A stretch of DNA of 12,791 nt. Source: Clostridiaceae bacterium OM02-2AC (GTDB lineage Bacteria > Bacillota_I > Bacilli_A > Erysipelotrichales > Erysipelotrichaceae). Location of the stretch: contig QULU01000065.1 in NCBI GenBank assembly GCA_003481775.1, positions 1-12,791 of the forward strand, read 5' to 3'. Both the position numbers and the translations under genes were made by a program. Numbering within the stretch: the stretch's first letter is position 1; every line of letters starts with the position of its first letter. Under the pieces are notes generated by a model. The model worked only from the letters and a program-made list of their open reading frames with translations. It was not told the origin of the DNA and made no database searches. Of this stretch, positions 7,093 through 12,791 are shown piece by piece.

Positions 7093-8645
7093 TGTTTAAG
7101 CTTGGAATTGATGTCGGTGGTACCAATACAGATGCGGTATTGATTAACAGTGATTTACAGGTTGTAAAGAGCTTAAAGGTCGCAACCAGTCTGGATATTT
7201 ACAGCGGAATCACAGAAGCTATTCATGAAATACTGAAGGATACAGATATTGATAGAGGCAGCATTACGCAGGCAATGCTTGGCACCACACAGTGTACGAA
7301 TGCCATTGTTGAGCGTAAAAAGCTCGCACCGGTGGCACTGCTTCGACTAGGAGCGCCGGCGATGCTTGGGATTGCTCCGATGATTGACTGGCCGCAGGAA
7401 TTGAAAGGATTTGTTGTGGCACAGGAAAGTGTTGCTGGTGGATATGAATATGATGGTAAGGAAATAGCTCCATTGGATACAGAAGCAATTCGTAGCTTTT
7501 TTCAACGGATAAAGGGGTCTGTTTCTTCCATCGCCATTTCCTGCATTTTCTCCCCTGTCAGAAGAGAGCATGAGGATATATGTGCAGATATCGCAAAGGA
7601 AATTCTCGGGAAGGATATCATTGTATCAAAGTCCAGCGAGATTGGTTCCCTAAGCTTTATTGAGCGCGAGAATGCGACGATTCTGAATGCAGGGTTGTAC
7701 GAGGTTGCACGTTCGTTTACCGATGGGTTCGCGAAGAGCTTGCAGGAGGAGCAGGTGACAAATGCCAGTATTTATCTGAGTCAGAATGATGGAACACTGA
7801 TGACGATGGAATATGCAAAGAAGTATCCGATATTGACGATTGCCTGTGGTCCGACAAATTCAATTCGCGGAGCTGCGTATTTGAGCGGCTTGCAAAATGC
7901 AATTGTGGCAGATCTGGGTGGAACAACAACGGATATCGGCGTTATTCAGAACGGATTTCCAAGAGAGAGCAGTGTCGCGGTGAGTATTGGTGGTGTTCGG
8001 ACCAATTTCAGAATGCCGGATGTGATTTCCATTGGCCTTGGCGGTGGCAGTATTGTTCGCGAAGTCAATGGAGAAGTGCAGGTTGGCCCAGAAAGCGTTG
8101 GTTATGCTATTCGGAAAAAAGCAAAGGTCTTTGGTGGTGATACGATTACTGCGACGGATATTGCTGTTCGTTTAGGTATGGCAGATGTTGGAGATGCAGC
8201 CTTGACTAAGGATATTGATATGGCGTTTGCGAAAAGAGCGATGGCGGTTATCCGGGAGATGCTGGAGGATAGCATTGACCGCATGAAAATCAGCAGCCAG
8301 GACGTGGATTTGGTGCTGGTAGGCGGTGGATCCGTGATTGTGCCAAAGCAGCTGGCTGGTTGCAGGCTGGAGGCGAAGCCAGAGCATTTTGGAGTGGCAA
8401 ATGCGATTGGTGCTGCCATTTCAAAGGTTAGCGGAACATGGGAGCAGTTGGTTTCATATGATGAGGTGCCTCGTGAGGAAGCAATTGAAAAGGCGAAGGC
8501 TGAAGCGGTTGATTTGGCTGTTGAGGCTGGAGCAATTCGAGAGACAGTACAAATTATCGATATGGAGGATGTACCATTGGCGTATTATCCGGGGAATACA
8601 AGCAGGCTGAAGATACGGGCAGCGGGTGATTTGAAAAGTGAATAG
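7092..8645 (+). CDS. Hydantoinase/oxoprolinase (HyuA-like) family protein, short form
   Basis: The 517-aa protein opens with the ASKHA-type phosphate loop GIDVGGTNTDAVL (about 5-17) of the Hydant_A_N domain. The Hydantoinase_A core follows, with a second phosphate motif DLGGTTTDIG (274-283) and two glycine-rich motifs, GLGGGS (315-320) and VLVGGGS (408-414). Family members use ATP to open cyclic amides such as hydantoins and 5-oxoproline; with a DUF917 partner the exact substrate is uncertain. At 517 aa it is the short form, lacking the extra C-terminal region of full HyuA (about 650-700 aa) and any HyuB partner here. AAAGGAG (7078-7084) precedes the ATG, which overlaps the DUF917 stop codon by one base. 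A strong terminator follows, so the operon consists of these two genes. Confidence 0.9.
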   Translation: MFKLGIDVGGTNTDAVLINSDLQVVKSLKVATSLDIYSGITEAIHEILKDTDIDRGSITQAMLGTTQCTNAIVERKKLAPVALLRLGAPAMLGIAPMIDWPQELKGFVVAQESVAGGYEYDGKEIAPLDTEAIRSFFQRIKGSVSSIAISCIFSPVRREHEDICADIAKEILGKDIIVSKSSEIGSLSFIERENATILNAGLYEVARSFTDGFAKSLQEEQVTNASIYLSQNDGTLMTMEYAKKYPILTIACGPTNSIRGAAYLSGLQNAIVADLGGTTTDIGVIQNGFPRESSVAVSIGGVRTNFRMPDVISIGLGGGSIVREVNGEVQVGPESVGYAIRKKAKVFGGDTITATDIAVRLGMADVGDAALTKDIDMAFAKRAMAVIREMLEDSIDRMKISSQDVDLVLVGGGSVIVPKQLAGCRLEAKPEHFGVANAIGAAISKVSGTWEQLVSYDEVPREEAIEKAKAEAVDLAVEAGAIRETVQIIDMEDVPLAYYPGNTSRLKIRAAGDLKSE

Positions 8646-8653
8646 TGAAAAGA

Positions 8654-8698
8654 GCTGTTACTAAGAAGTAAAAGGTTTAGTGACAGCTTCTCTTGTAT
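8654..8698 (+). terminator. Terminator of the DUF917-hydantoinase operon
   Basis: GCTGTTACTAA (8654-8664) pairs with TTAGTGACAGC (8677-8687), an 11-bp stem with one G-T pair and a 12-nt loop. TTCTCTTGTATTTT follows. It lies 9 nt after the operon's stop codon. Confidence 0.82.
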
Positions 8699-8819
8699 TT
8701 TATTATTTAAATATAATTTTTACATCGTCAATAAAAAAACTATTATTTTATTTGAAATATGCATTTAAATAAGGTTTTTAATCATTTTTCATGAACTTTA
8801 TGATTACTTGTTACAAACA

Positions 8820-8848
8820 TTGCTATTTGTATAAATTTCAAATATAAT
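8820..8848 (+). promoter_or_regulatory. Candidate promoter of the FRG-domain gene
   Basis: TTGCTA (8820-8825), a 17-nt spacer and a perfect TATAAT (8843-8848) lie 36 nt upstream of the start codon, within AT-rich sequence (8700-8870) that holds no other feature I can support. The ribosome binding site AGAGGGGGA follows shortly before the ATG. Confidence 0.6.
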
Positions 8849-8884
8849 TTATTTAAACAAAAGAAACATATAGAGGGGGACATC

Positions 8885-9574
8885 ATGAATAAGAATATAA
8901 TTAATTATCTGAATGTAATTTTCGAAGCAACACAAGAAATGAGAAATCTATATGCATGTAAACAGTATACAAATCCATTAATCGCATTTAGAGGAGAACC
9001 GAAAGATTATGGTGACACAAAATTAATGCCTTCAATCTTTAGAGATGCAACATTAGTGGCAAAAGAAAAGCATCTTTTTGAACTAATTTGTGATTACGAA
9101 TTAATTGATTATAGGAAAAGGAATATTGATAAAGCTATAGAAACGCAACATTATGTTTCCATAAGTAGAATGCTAGATATCACCTTTAATTCAGCAGTAG
9201 CGTTGTATTTCGCATGTTTATATGATCATATAAGTGATGCAAAAACTGATGGTTATATCTATATATTTTGCTTCCCTGAATATTATTCTCCACATTCAAA
9301 TTATATAGAAGATTTTTATGATGACGTTTTAAACTCAAAATCAACAAAATCTTATTTCAAGAATTTCAAGGTATTCTCACACAGCTATTCTAATGATCGC
9401 ATCAAAGCACAAAGTGGTGGTTTCATATTTTTTCCTGGAGAAGTTTTCAGTCCCATTAATGATGTGTATTATAGGAGAATACGTATTGCGGCCTCCGATA
9501 AAGATGAATTGAAAAACGAATTAGAATTAATGTTTCACATAAATTTTGTATCTAATTTTCGATTATCTGCATAA
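8885..9574 (+). CDS. FRG-domain-containing protein
   Basis: The 229-aa protein shows the FRG (PF08867) landmarks in order: the name-giving FRG at residues 35-37, followed by MPSIFRD (48-54), then TQHYVSISRMLDITFNSAVALYFAC (87-111), corresponding to the family's 'QH.G..TRLLD.T.n..vALyFA' block. There is no signal peptide or membrane segment. FRG domains have no established biochemical activity; they recur in accessory and defence-related regions and some are fused to other effector-like domains. This copy is a stand-alone domain of about the minimal length. Its codon use is far richer in AT than that of the upstream operon, suggesting separate acquisition. It is monocistronic, with its own promoter and a bidirectional terminator about 100 nt downstream. 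Confidence 0.8.
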   Translation: MNKNIINYLNVIFEATQEMRNLYACKQYTNPLIAFRGEPKDYGDTKLMPSIFRDATLVAKEKHLFELICDYELIDYRKRNIDKAIETQHYVSISRMLDITFNSAVALYFACLYDHISDAKTDGYIYIFCFPEYYSPHSNYIEDFYDDVLNSKSTKSYFKNFKVFSHSYSNDRIKAQSGGFIFFPGEVFSPINDVYYRRIRIAASDKDELKNELELMFHINFVSNFRLSA

Positions 9575-9616
9575 ACACTACACTTTCGAACGTTTTGAAG
9601 TATAGACAAACAATAG

Positions 9617-9640
9617 TTTTACCACGATTTTACCACGATT
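9617..9640. repeat. Tandem duplication of an 11-bp unit
   Basis: TTTTACCACGA occurs twice head to tail (9617-9627, 9628-9638) followed by TT. It lies between the FRG gene and the terminator. On the minus strand it reads ATCGTGGTAAA twice. It could be part of an old recombinase gene end or attachment site, or a simple slip duplication. Confidence 0.6.
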
Positions 9641-9675
9641 GAATGAGCTTTGATATGACAATGGAAATGACGATA

Positions 9676-9698
9676 AAAGACACCTAAATGGTGTCTTT
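9676..9698. terminator. Bidirectional terminator between convergent genes
   Basis: AAAGACACC (9676-9684), TAAAT loop and GGTGTCTTT (9690-9698) form a perfect 9-bp stem whose A/T flanks give a T-run on both strands. It serves the rightward FRG gene and the leftward membrane-protein gene, whose TAA stop overlaps its right arm. Confidence 0.8.
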
Positions 9699-9933
9699 AT
9701 AGTAGAAAATATAAATTTAATGCTAAAGAAATTAAAAATAAGCTAATCAAAACTACCTTACTTTTCTTTTTTATCTGCTTGTTAAAAGTTAAAACACTGA
9801 TAATTCCTATATATGCCAGACAAACGATACACCATGTAAAAATAACATGAGAGTCTGGCAAAATATTATTTTGGAATATGAGAATCAGCATGCAAATAAA
9901 GAAAATCCATGTATCTATTTTTCTTCTTTTCAT
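9697..9933 (-). CDS. Small three-helix membrane protein, candidate immunity protein
   Basis: The 78-aa protein has a basic start (MKRRKID) and three hydrophobic helices at about residues 8-25, 30-50 and 59-78, ending without a tail. I recognise no family. It starts 2 nt after the stop codon of the secreted toxin-like protein and has no clear ribosome binding site of its own, so translation is probably coupled. Small multi-helix membrane proteins directly behind secreted antimicrobial proteins are often their immunity factors; that role is inferred from arrangement alone. It could instead be a transport or processing helper. Confidence 0.65.
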   Translation of the reverse strand: MKRRKIDTWIFFICMLILIFQNNILPDSHVIFTWCIVCLAYIGIISVLTFNKQIKKKSKVVLISLFLISLALNLYFLL

Positions 9934-9935
9934 AT

Positions 9936-10610
9936 CTAATACAATGACGCAGATTCAATAGTACGCGTGGTTTTATATACTTGTCTGCGCCCCATGCGCG
10001 TTCTGTAATACTTGGTGACTTTTATTTTTAGTCTTATCCCGTGATTACTGCTTGCATCAACTTGGCTATTGATTGTTCCTACAATTGTACTAATTGCACT
10101 TGCTCCTCCTCCAATGCCTTGCGCCCCTGGCACAAAAAATAGAATTGCTCCAATTACACCTGCAACACTAGCAGCACCACCAACAATGGATTTGATTTGT
10201 GCATACGAAATATATTTTGTTTCATAACTGCTTTCTGATCTATCTGAATAAAACGAAGCTTCTGGAGATAGTTCAGGATGTTCGCTCAAATCTATTGTCT
10301 CGCCCGTAAAAGAGGAGTATACAGTATTGGCGTTTTGATCATATTGTATGTAGTCAGTCATTCCTGTTTCAGAATTTAAAATATTGATTGTTCTGATGCC
10401 ATCAGCTTCATTGACTGTGACCCAATTTTTACTATCTGCTTCATTTACCAGAAAAGTATTATCATCCACTTTATCAATTTGAATGGCCGTCTCGGCAGAA
10501 TTGTTTGTGTCTGATAGTTCTGAAGCAAAAGCTGTCATGGGAGCTTGTAAAACAAGCAGAAGTGATAAGCTAATGCCTATTGTTTTTGATGCTATTTTTG
10601 AGCTTTTCAT
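9936..10610 (-). CDS. Secreted bacteriocin/toxin-like protein (possibly geobacillin-26-like)
   Basis: The 224-aa protein has a clear signal peptide (MKSSKIASKTIGISLSLLLV..., predicted cut after AFA at residue 29). An acidic, beta-rich domain (about 35-110) with recurring 'NTFLVNEAD/VTVNEADGIRTINI' strands follows. A glycine- and alanine-rich hydrophobic stretch covers 142-180 (SIVGGAASVAGVIGAILFFV, then GGGASAISTIVG), and a strongly basic, tyrosine-rich tail 192-216. A hydrophobic hairpin-like stretch plus a cationic end is what a membrane-active secreted protein would show. The layout recalls proteins annotated as geobacillin-26-like, but I hold this as resemblance only. AAAGGAAG precedes the ATG. 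A consensus promoter with an operator-like inverted repeat drives it, and a membrane protein gene follows after 2 nt. Confidence 0.7.
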   Translation of the reverse strand: MKSSKIASKTIGISLSLLLVLQAPMTAFASELSDTNNSAETAIQIDKVDDNTFLVNEADSKNWVTVNEADGIRTINILNSETGMTDYIQYDQNANTVYSSFTGETIDLSEHPELSPEASFYSDRSESSYETKYISYAQIKSIVGGAASVAGVIGAILFFVPGAQGIGGGASAISTIVGTINSQVDASSNHGIRLKIKVTKYYRTRMGRRQVYKTTRTIESASLY

Positions 10611-10624
10611 AATTAGATTCTTCC

Positions 10625-10676
10625 TTTAGTTAGTGTTATCTAACTAAATAATAATCCACTATAACTAAGATGTCAA
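10625..10676 (-). promoter_or_regulatory. Consensus promoter with operator-like inverted repeat for the toxin-like operon
   Basis: On the minus strand TTGACA (10676-10671), a 17-nt spacer and TATTAT (10653-10648) form a near-perfect sigma-A promoter. Immediately downstream lies a perfect 9-bp inverted repeat, TTTAGTTAG and CTAACTAAA (arms 10640-10648 and 10625-10633, 6-nt centre), covering the expected start of transcription. Its far arm runs into the ribosome binding site AAAGGAAG. A further half-site-like AACTAA occurs in the spacer (10663-10668). The position suits a repressor that blocks initiation; an mRNA hairpin masking the ribosome binding site is the alternative. Confidence 0.78.
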
Positions 10677-10792
10677 TATTTATTTACATTTTTGTCACAC
10701 CTAAATATCGCAATATTATTCTACTGTTTCAGCCATTTTCTACAAAAGGCACATCTTACCTTTCTTCCTCTTGATTATTCAGCACAGGAAAG

Positions 10793-10855
10793 AAAAAGCC
10801 CTGTCAAGAGCCTTGCCACCACAGGTGGTGCTTTGCACTCTTTACGGGGCTTTTT
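10793..10855 (-). terminator. Large multi-stem terminator after the XRE gene
   Basis: AAAAAGCCCTGT (10793-10804) and ACGGGGCTTTTT (10844-10855) form a 12-bp outer stem with one G-T pair. Nested within it are AAGAG/CTCTT (10806-10810, 10838-10842) and CACCAC/GTGGTG (10817-10822, 10825-10830). Read on the minus strand the structure ends in TTTTTCTTT, about 30 nt after the XRE stop. The outer stem also gives a T-run on the plus strand. Confidence 0.8.
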
Positions 10856-10885
10856 GTTTGCGGTATCTTCCATGAAGGAGGAAAA

Positions 10886-11557
10886 TCAAAGTCCTCTGTT
10901 CCACCTGTCTTTCAGATAATCTTCACAGTCCATATTATCAAAATCTAACTGTGGCGAAGTGTCGGGTATGTTGTTTCTGTTATCCATGTCCGCAAGTTGA
11001 CGGAATATCCAGTCATCATAAGGGTCATGGTATTTATACTCTTTGGGCTGTTCTCTGTATCGGTCTAACCCTCGCATTTCCTTATGCACTCTCATCATAC
11101 GCTCCAGTTTCTGACGCTGTATCAACTGCTTGATTTCCATAAGTTCTTCCAACTCCACAACCTCATTGGTAATGTAGTTATGGATATACTGCATGAGTTT
11201 GGTAACCTTGTAAAATCTGCACTCCTGTTCATTGTCGAAAAATTCATTTTCAGACAGATAGTCCAGGGAAACATTAAAATCCTGTTCCCTCTTGATAATA
11301 TCCATGATGTATGGCTCGGTGTGGTCGATATACTTCCATTCTCCCGACAACAATTCATTCGGCGTGACACCCAGTACATCCATAATCTTTTCCAGCGTAT
11401 CAAAAGAAGGATAATTTAGTCCTCTTTCAATCTTGGAAAGGCTCTGCATATTGATACCGATTTTGTCCGCCAGTTCCTGTTGTTTCATTCCTCTGTGTTT
11501 TCTTATGGTCTGTATGTTTTCTCCTAAAAAACTGATTTTCTTTTCGTAATGCTCCAT
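10886..11557 (-). CDS. XRE-family (Cro/CI-type) regulator of the mobile element
   Basis: The 223-aa protein has an N-terminal helix-turn-helix at about residues 11-70: LGENIQTIRKHRGMKQQELA, then KIGINMQSLSKIERG and PSFDTLEKIMDVLGVTPNEL, a textbook HTH_3 domain. The C-terminal part is acidic, rich in charged helices (EVVELEELMEIKQLIQRQKL) and likely a dimerisation or signal-sensing region; I do not recognise it. Such regulators next to mobT control element transfer genes. It is divergent from the mobT unit, and back-to-back -35 boxes let it act on both promoters. A stop codon lies two codons upstream of ATG 11557. The AAAGGAG motif is about 15 nt away, unusually far, so translation may be weak. 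Confidence 0.85.
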   Translation of the reverse strand: MEHYEKKISFLGENIQTIRKHRGMKQQELADKIGINMQSLSKIERGLNYPSFDTLEKIMDVLGVTPNELLSGEWKYIDHTEPYIMDIIKREQDFNVSLDYLSENEFFDNEQECRFYKVTKLMQYIHNYITNEVVELEELMEIKQLIQRQKLERMMRVHKEMRGLDRYREQPKEYKYHDPYDDWIFRQLADMDNRNNIPDTSPQLDFDNMDCEDYLKDRWNRGL

Positions 11558-11607
11558 AACTTAGTATAACCGCTCCTTTCGTTGCTTTTATTGGTATTTA
11601 TAAGCAT

Positions 11608-11636
11608 ATCATACTTAATATATATCGAAAAGTCAA
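11608..11636 (-). promoter_or_regulatory. Promoter of the XRE regulator
   Basis: On the minus strand TTGACT (11636-11631), a 17-nt spacer and TATGAT (11613-11608) lie 50 nt upstream of the XRE start. Its -35 is only 10 bp from the -35 of the opposing promoter. Confidence 0.72.
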
Positions 11637-11646
11637 CAAAAACTTC

Positions 11647-11675
11647 TTGACAAGTAATTCTAATGGTGTTATTAT
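11647..11675 (+). promoter_or_regulatory. Promoter driving the structured leader and mobT
   Basis: A perfect TTGACA (11647-11652), a 17-nt spacer and TATTAT (11670-11675) face right. The nearest large coding frame begins near 12023, so the transcript would carry an untranslated leader of about 340 nt holding several hairpins. Confidence 0.75.
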
Positions 11676-11689
11676 CGTATCAGATAGAG

Positions 11690-11771
11690 TGATTAAGCAC
11701 GCTAGGGTCAATCACACGCTTGAGTAAGCATAGAAAATATATATTTTCGCTTTGATAGCATGAATAAGCAT
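11690..11771 (+). repeat. Three direct copies of TGANTAAGCA, iteron-like
   Basis: TGATTAAGCA (11690-11699), TGAGTAAGCA (11721-11730) and TGAATAAGCA (11761-11770) recur with spacings of 31 and 40 bp. The third lies in the loop side of a large hairpin. Direct repeats close to a replication-relaxation gene are candidates for MobT or regulator binding. Confidence 0.5.
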
Positions 11772-11790
11772 GGACTATCAGACCGAAAAT
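11743..11790. other. Large imperfect hairpin upstream of mobT
   Basis: ATTTTCG (11743-11749) pairs with CGAAAAT (11784-11790), TGATAG (11753-11758) with CTATCA (11775-11780), and CATG (11759-11762) with CATG (11769-11772). This gives 17 bp of stem interrupted by a 3x3 internal loop and a 2-nt bulge. There is no following T-run, so it is not a terminator. A single-strand origin, oriT-associated structure or regulatory RNA leader is possible. Confidence 0.6.
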
Positions 11791-11807
11791 AAGGTTTCTG
11801 ACTGGGG

Positions 11808-11862
11808 CTGTTCCGTTTAGCCACGAGCCTTACAAGGCTCGTGAGCGTTAAGAACGGGGCAG
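11808..11862. other. Strong GC-rich hairpin upstream of mobT
   Basis: CACGAGCCTT (11822-11831) and AAGGCTCGTG (11834-11843) form a perfect 10-bp stem with a 2-nt centre. Outer CCGTT/AACGG (11813-11817, 11853-11857) and CTG/CAG arms extend it. No T-run follows on either strand. Confidence 0.65.
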
Positions 11863-11877
11863 ACACAGGAAGAAAGG

Positions 11878-11923
11878 GAACGCCTTTAGGCGTTCGTAAA
11901 GGGCGTATATGTAACACCGCCCT
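11878..11923. other. Two adjacent hairpins upstream of mobT
   Basis: GAACGCCT (11878-11885) and AGGCGTTC (11888-11895) form a perfect 8-bp stem. Directly after, AGGGCG (11900-11905) and CGCCCT (11918-11923) form a 6-bp stem with a 12-nt loop. Neither has a terminator T-run. They continue the structured leader. Confidence 0.55.
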
Positions 11924-11973
11924 GCGCATACATGTCATAGTACCTAGAAACTGTGATAAATAAAGGACAAAAC

Positions 11974-12051
11974 ATGATTTTTACCCCGCAAAAAATGGGG
12001 CATACGAAAGGAGCAATGCACTATAACTACACACAAAAATTTATCCGTTAA
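11974..12051 (+). CDS. Possible 25-codon leader ORF overlapping the mobT start
   Basis: A well-spaced AAAGGA (11962-11967) precedes ATG 11974, opening MIFTPQKMGHTKGAMHYNYTQKFIR and ending at TAA 12049-12051. It contains the candidate oriT inverted repeat and overlaps the mobT frame by about 30 nt in another frame. It could be a coupling leader peptide for mobT, or a mobT 5' end shifted out of frame by one base. It is too short to judge as a protein by itself. Confidence 0.35.
   Translation: MIFTPQKMGHTKGAMHYNYTQKFIR
11983..12000. other. Candidate oriT core: C4/G4 inverted repeat before mobT
   Basis: ACCCC-GCAAAAAAT-GGGG lies about 25 nt upstream of the mobT frame. MobT-type elements such as ICEBs1 have an oriT built on a C-run/G-run inverted repeat next to the relaxase gene, so the similarity in form and place is suggestive. 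The nick site cannot be assigned from sequence. Confidence 0.4.
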
Positions 12052-12791
12052 GATTGATTACATCAGCATTGTATTTGATACTGTAACCGCTGAAGATGTA
12101 ATCATGCACATTTTAGGTTTACCAACTGATATTTTTAATGTCTATCCGGCAAGCGTTAAATTCAAGACGTATCAAGCACGCTGGCAGATTGGAGATATTT
12201 ATGTATCGGGGGACGCAAGAAAGACAGAGGACAACCCACAGGGGCTAGGCTGTTATCTTGTTATGACTGGCAGAGGTTGTGATGATATTTTCCGTATTCT
12301 CGACAGTAGGAATTATACTTTTGGGGATATGTTCCGACGCTGTGAGCGAAGATACGGACTGGATAATTTCCATTTCACAAGACTGGATATTGCCATTGAT
12401 GATAAGAACGAAAAGCCATTCTTTACCATAGAGCAGATAAAGAAGAAATGCAAAAAAGAGGAATTTATCTCGAATAGTGAGGGCTACCACTTTGACGAAA
12501 GCAAGTTTGATGATTTCGACACCGCAAAGACCGTTTATATCGGTGCTGGTAAATCAGGATTGTCCTACCGCTTTTATGATAAAGATAAGGAAGTCTGTTC
12601 AAAACATAATAAGACACTTGATGAAGTCGGCAGTTGGAAACGGACAGAAATGCAACTACGTGATGATAAGGCTCATGCTTTTGCCATGACATTCAAAGAC
12701 AGACCGCTGGAACTTGGGGAACTGGCTTTCGGACTGCTGGCAAGCAACCTACGCTTTGTCGTGCCAAACAGAAATGAAAGTAATAAGAGCA
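12023..12791 (+). CDS. mobT: MobT/Orf20-type replication initiation factor (relaxase), cut by window end
   Basis: About 256 residues are present; the C-terminus lies beyond the window. The frame reads KIDYISIVFDTVTAEDVIM..., ARWQIGDIYVSGD, CYLVMTGRGCDD, FHFTRLDIAIDD, AKTVYIGAGKSGLSYRFYDK, WKRTEMQLRDDKA and FGLLASNLRFV. These are the hallmark blocks of the Rep_trans family (PF02486): FTRLDIAIDD is the acidic metal-site-like motif, YIG..KS and YRFYDK the family core, and R-x-E in WKRTEMQLR a conserved pair. Such proteins nick oriT and initiate rolling-circle replication and transfer of Tn916-type elements. The frame has no ATG, GTG or TTG until 12104, inside the conserved domain. The best-placed start is ATA at 12023, 9 nt after AAAGGAG, giving TTHKNLSVKIDY; a lost ATG (ATG to ATA) or an indel at the nearby ATG 12016 is possible. 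Confidence 0.85.
   Translation, partial: MTTHKNLSVKIDYISIVFDTVTAEDVIMHILGLPTDIFNVYPASVKFKTYQARWQIGDIYVSGDARKTEDNPQGLGCYLVMTGRGCDDIFRILDSRNYTFGDMFRRCERRYGLDNFHFTRLDIAIDDKNEKPFFTIEQIKKKCKKEEFISNSEGYHFDESKFDDFDTAKTVYIGAGKSGLSYRFYDKDKEVCSKHNKTLDEVGSWKRTEMQLRDDKAHAFAMTFKDRPLELGELAFGLLASNLRFVVPNRNESNKS

Larger units (their letters stand above)
10790..12791. mobile_element. Left part of a Tn916-superfamily integrative conjugative or mobilizable element
   Basis: The XRE regulator, the structured divergent region and the MobT/Orf20-type gene together are characteristic of this element class, and base composition rises sharply compared with the AT-rich stretch before it. No integrase, coupling protein or attachment site is visible inside the window, so the left boundary is only placed by the terminator at 10793. 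In Tn916 an FtsK-like coupling gene precedes the relaxase; its absence leaves open a mobilizable (IME) rather than self-transmissible element. Confidence 0.65.

Noticed and set aside
8102..8419. 105-codon minus-strand frame inside the hydantoinase gene
   Set aside because: Antisense shadow of a strongly conserved coding region.
10692..10919. 75-codon plus-strand frame across the XRE terminator
   Set aside because: It runs through the terminator hairpin and into the antisense of the XRE gene, with no ribosome binding site.
11690..11771. CRISPR-like array
   Set aside because: Only three 10-bp copies with unequal spacing; too short for CRISPR repeats and no cas genes are present.
11708..11938. 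76-codon minus-strand frame in the structured region
   Set aside because: The stretch is dominated by inverted repeats, and no ribosome binding site or protein-like character supports it.
12245..12692. Plus- and minus-strand frames inside mobT
   Set aside because: All are shadows of the mobT frame, which runs off the window end.

Overview
The window reads as low-to-mid GC Firmicutes DNA: strong AGGAGG-type ribosome binding sites, consensus sigma-A promoters with 17-bp spacers, and Rho-independent terminators. The family mix (PucR regulator, DUF917/hydantoinase pair, HPGRTDSNGCHTC-type secreted protein, Tn916-type MobT) suggests a gut anaerobe, perhaps an Erysipelotrichaceae such as the [Clostridium] innocuum group. 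That placement is an impression and was not computed.

Positions 1-3903 are read leftward. A consensus promoter with three phased A-tracts at the left edge fires out of the window. Next comes a coupled minus-strand cluster: a 302-aa unknown protein, a broken small gene, and a JetD/TIGR02679-like Toprim protein normally found in type II Wadjet anti-plasmid systems, here without JetA, JetB or JetC. Upstream lies a secreted, membrane-anchored Cys/His-motif protein.

Positions 4291-8645 are read rightward and look like a small catabolic locus. A PucR-type activator ends in a terminator that overlaps its own stop codon. A fresh promoter then drives a DUF917 protein and a hydantoinase/oxoprolinase-family ATPase, with the stop and start codons sharing one base.

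Positions 8646-10680 are an AT-rich accessory stretch. It holds a stand-alone FRG-domain protein, then convergently a putative large secreted bacteriocin/toxin-like protein with a three-helix membrane protein 2 nt downstream. Their promoter carries a perfect 9-bp inverted repeat over the transcription start.

Positions from about 10790 to the right edge belong to an integrative conjugative or mobilizable element of the Tn916 superfamily: an XRE regulator and a divergent MobT/Orf20-type replication-relaxation protein (cut by the window end). They are separated by about 465 nt of highly structured DNA with back-to-back promoters, several inverted repeats, a three-copy TGANTAAGCA motif and a candidate oriT. 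The mobT frame has no ordinary start codon where one is expected and overlaps a 25-codon leader ORF.
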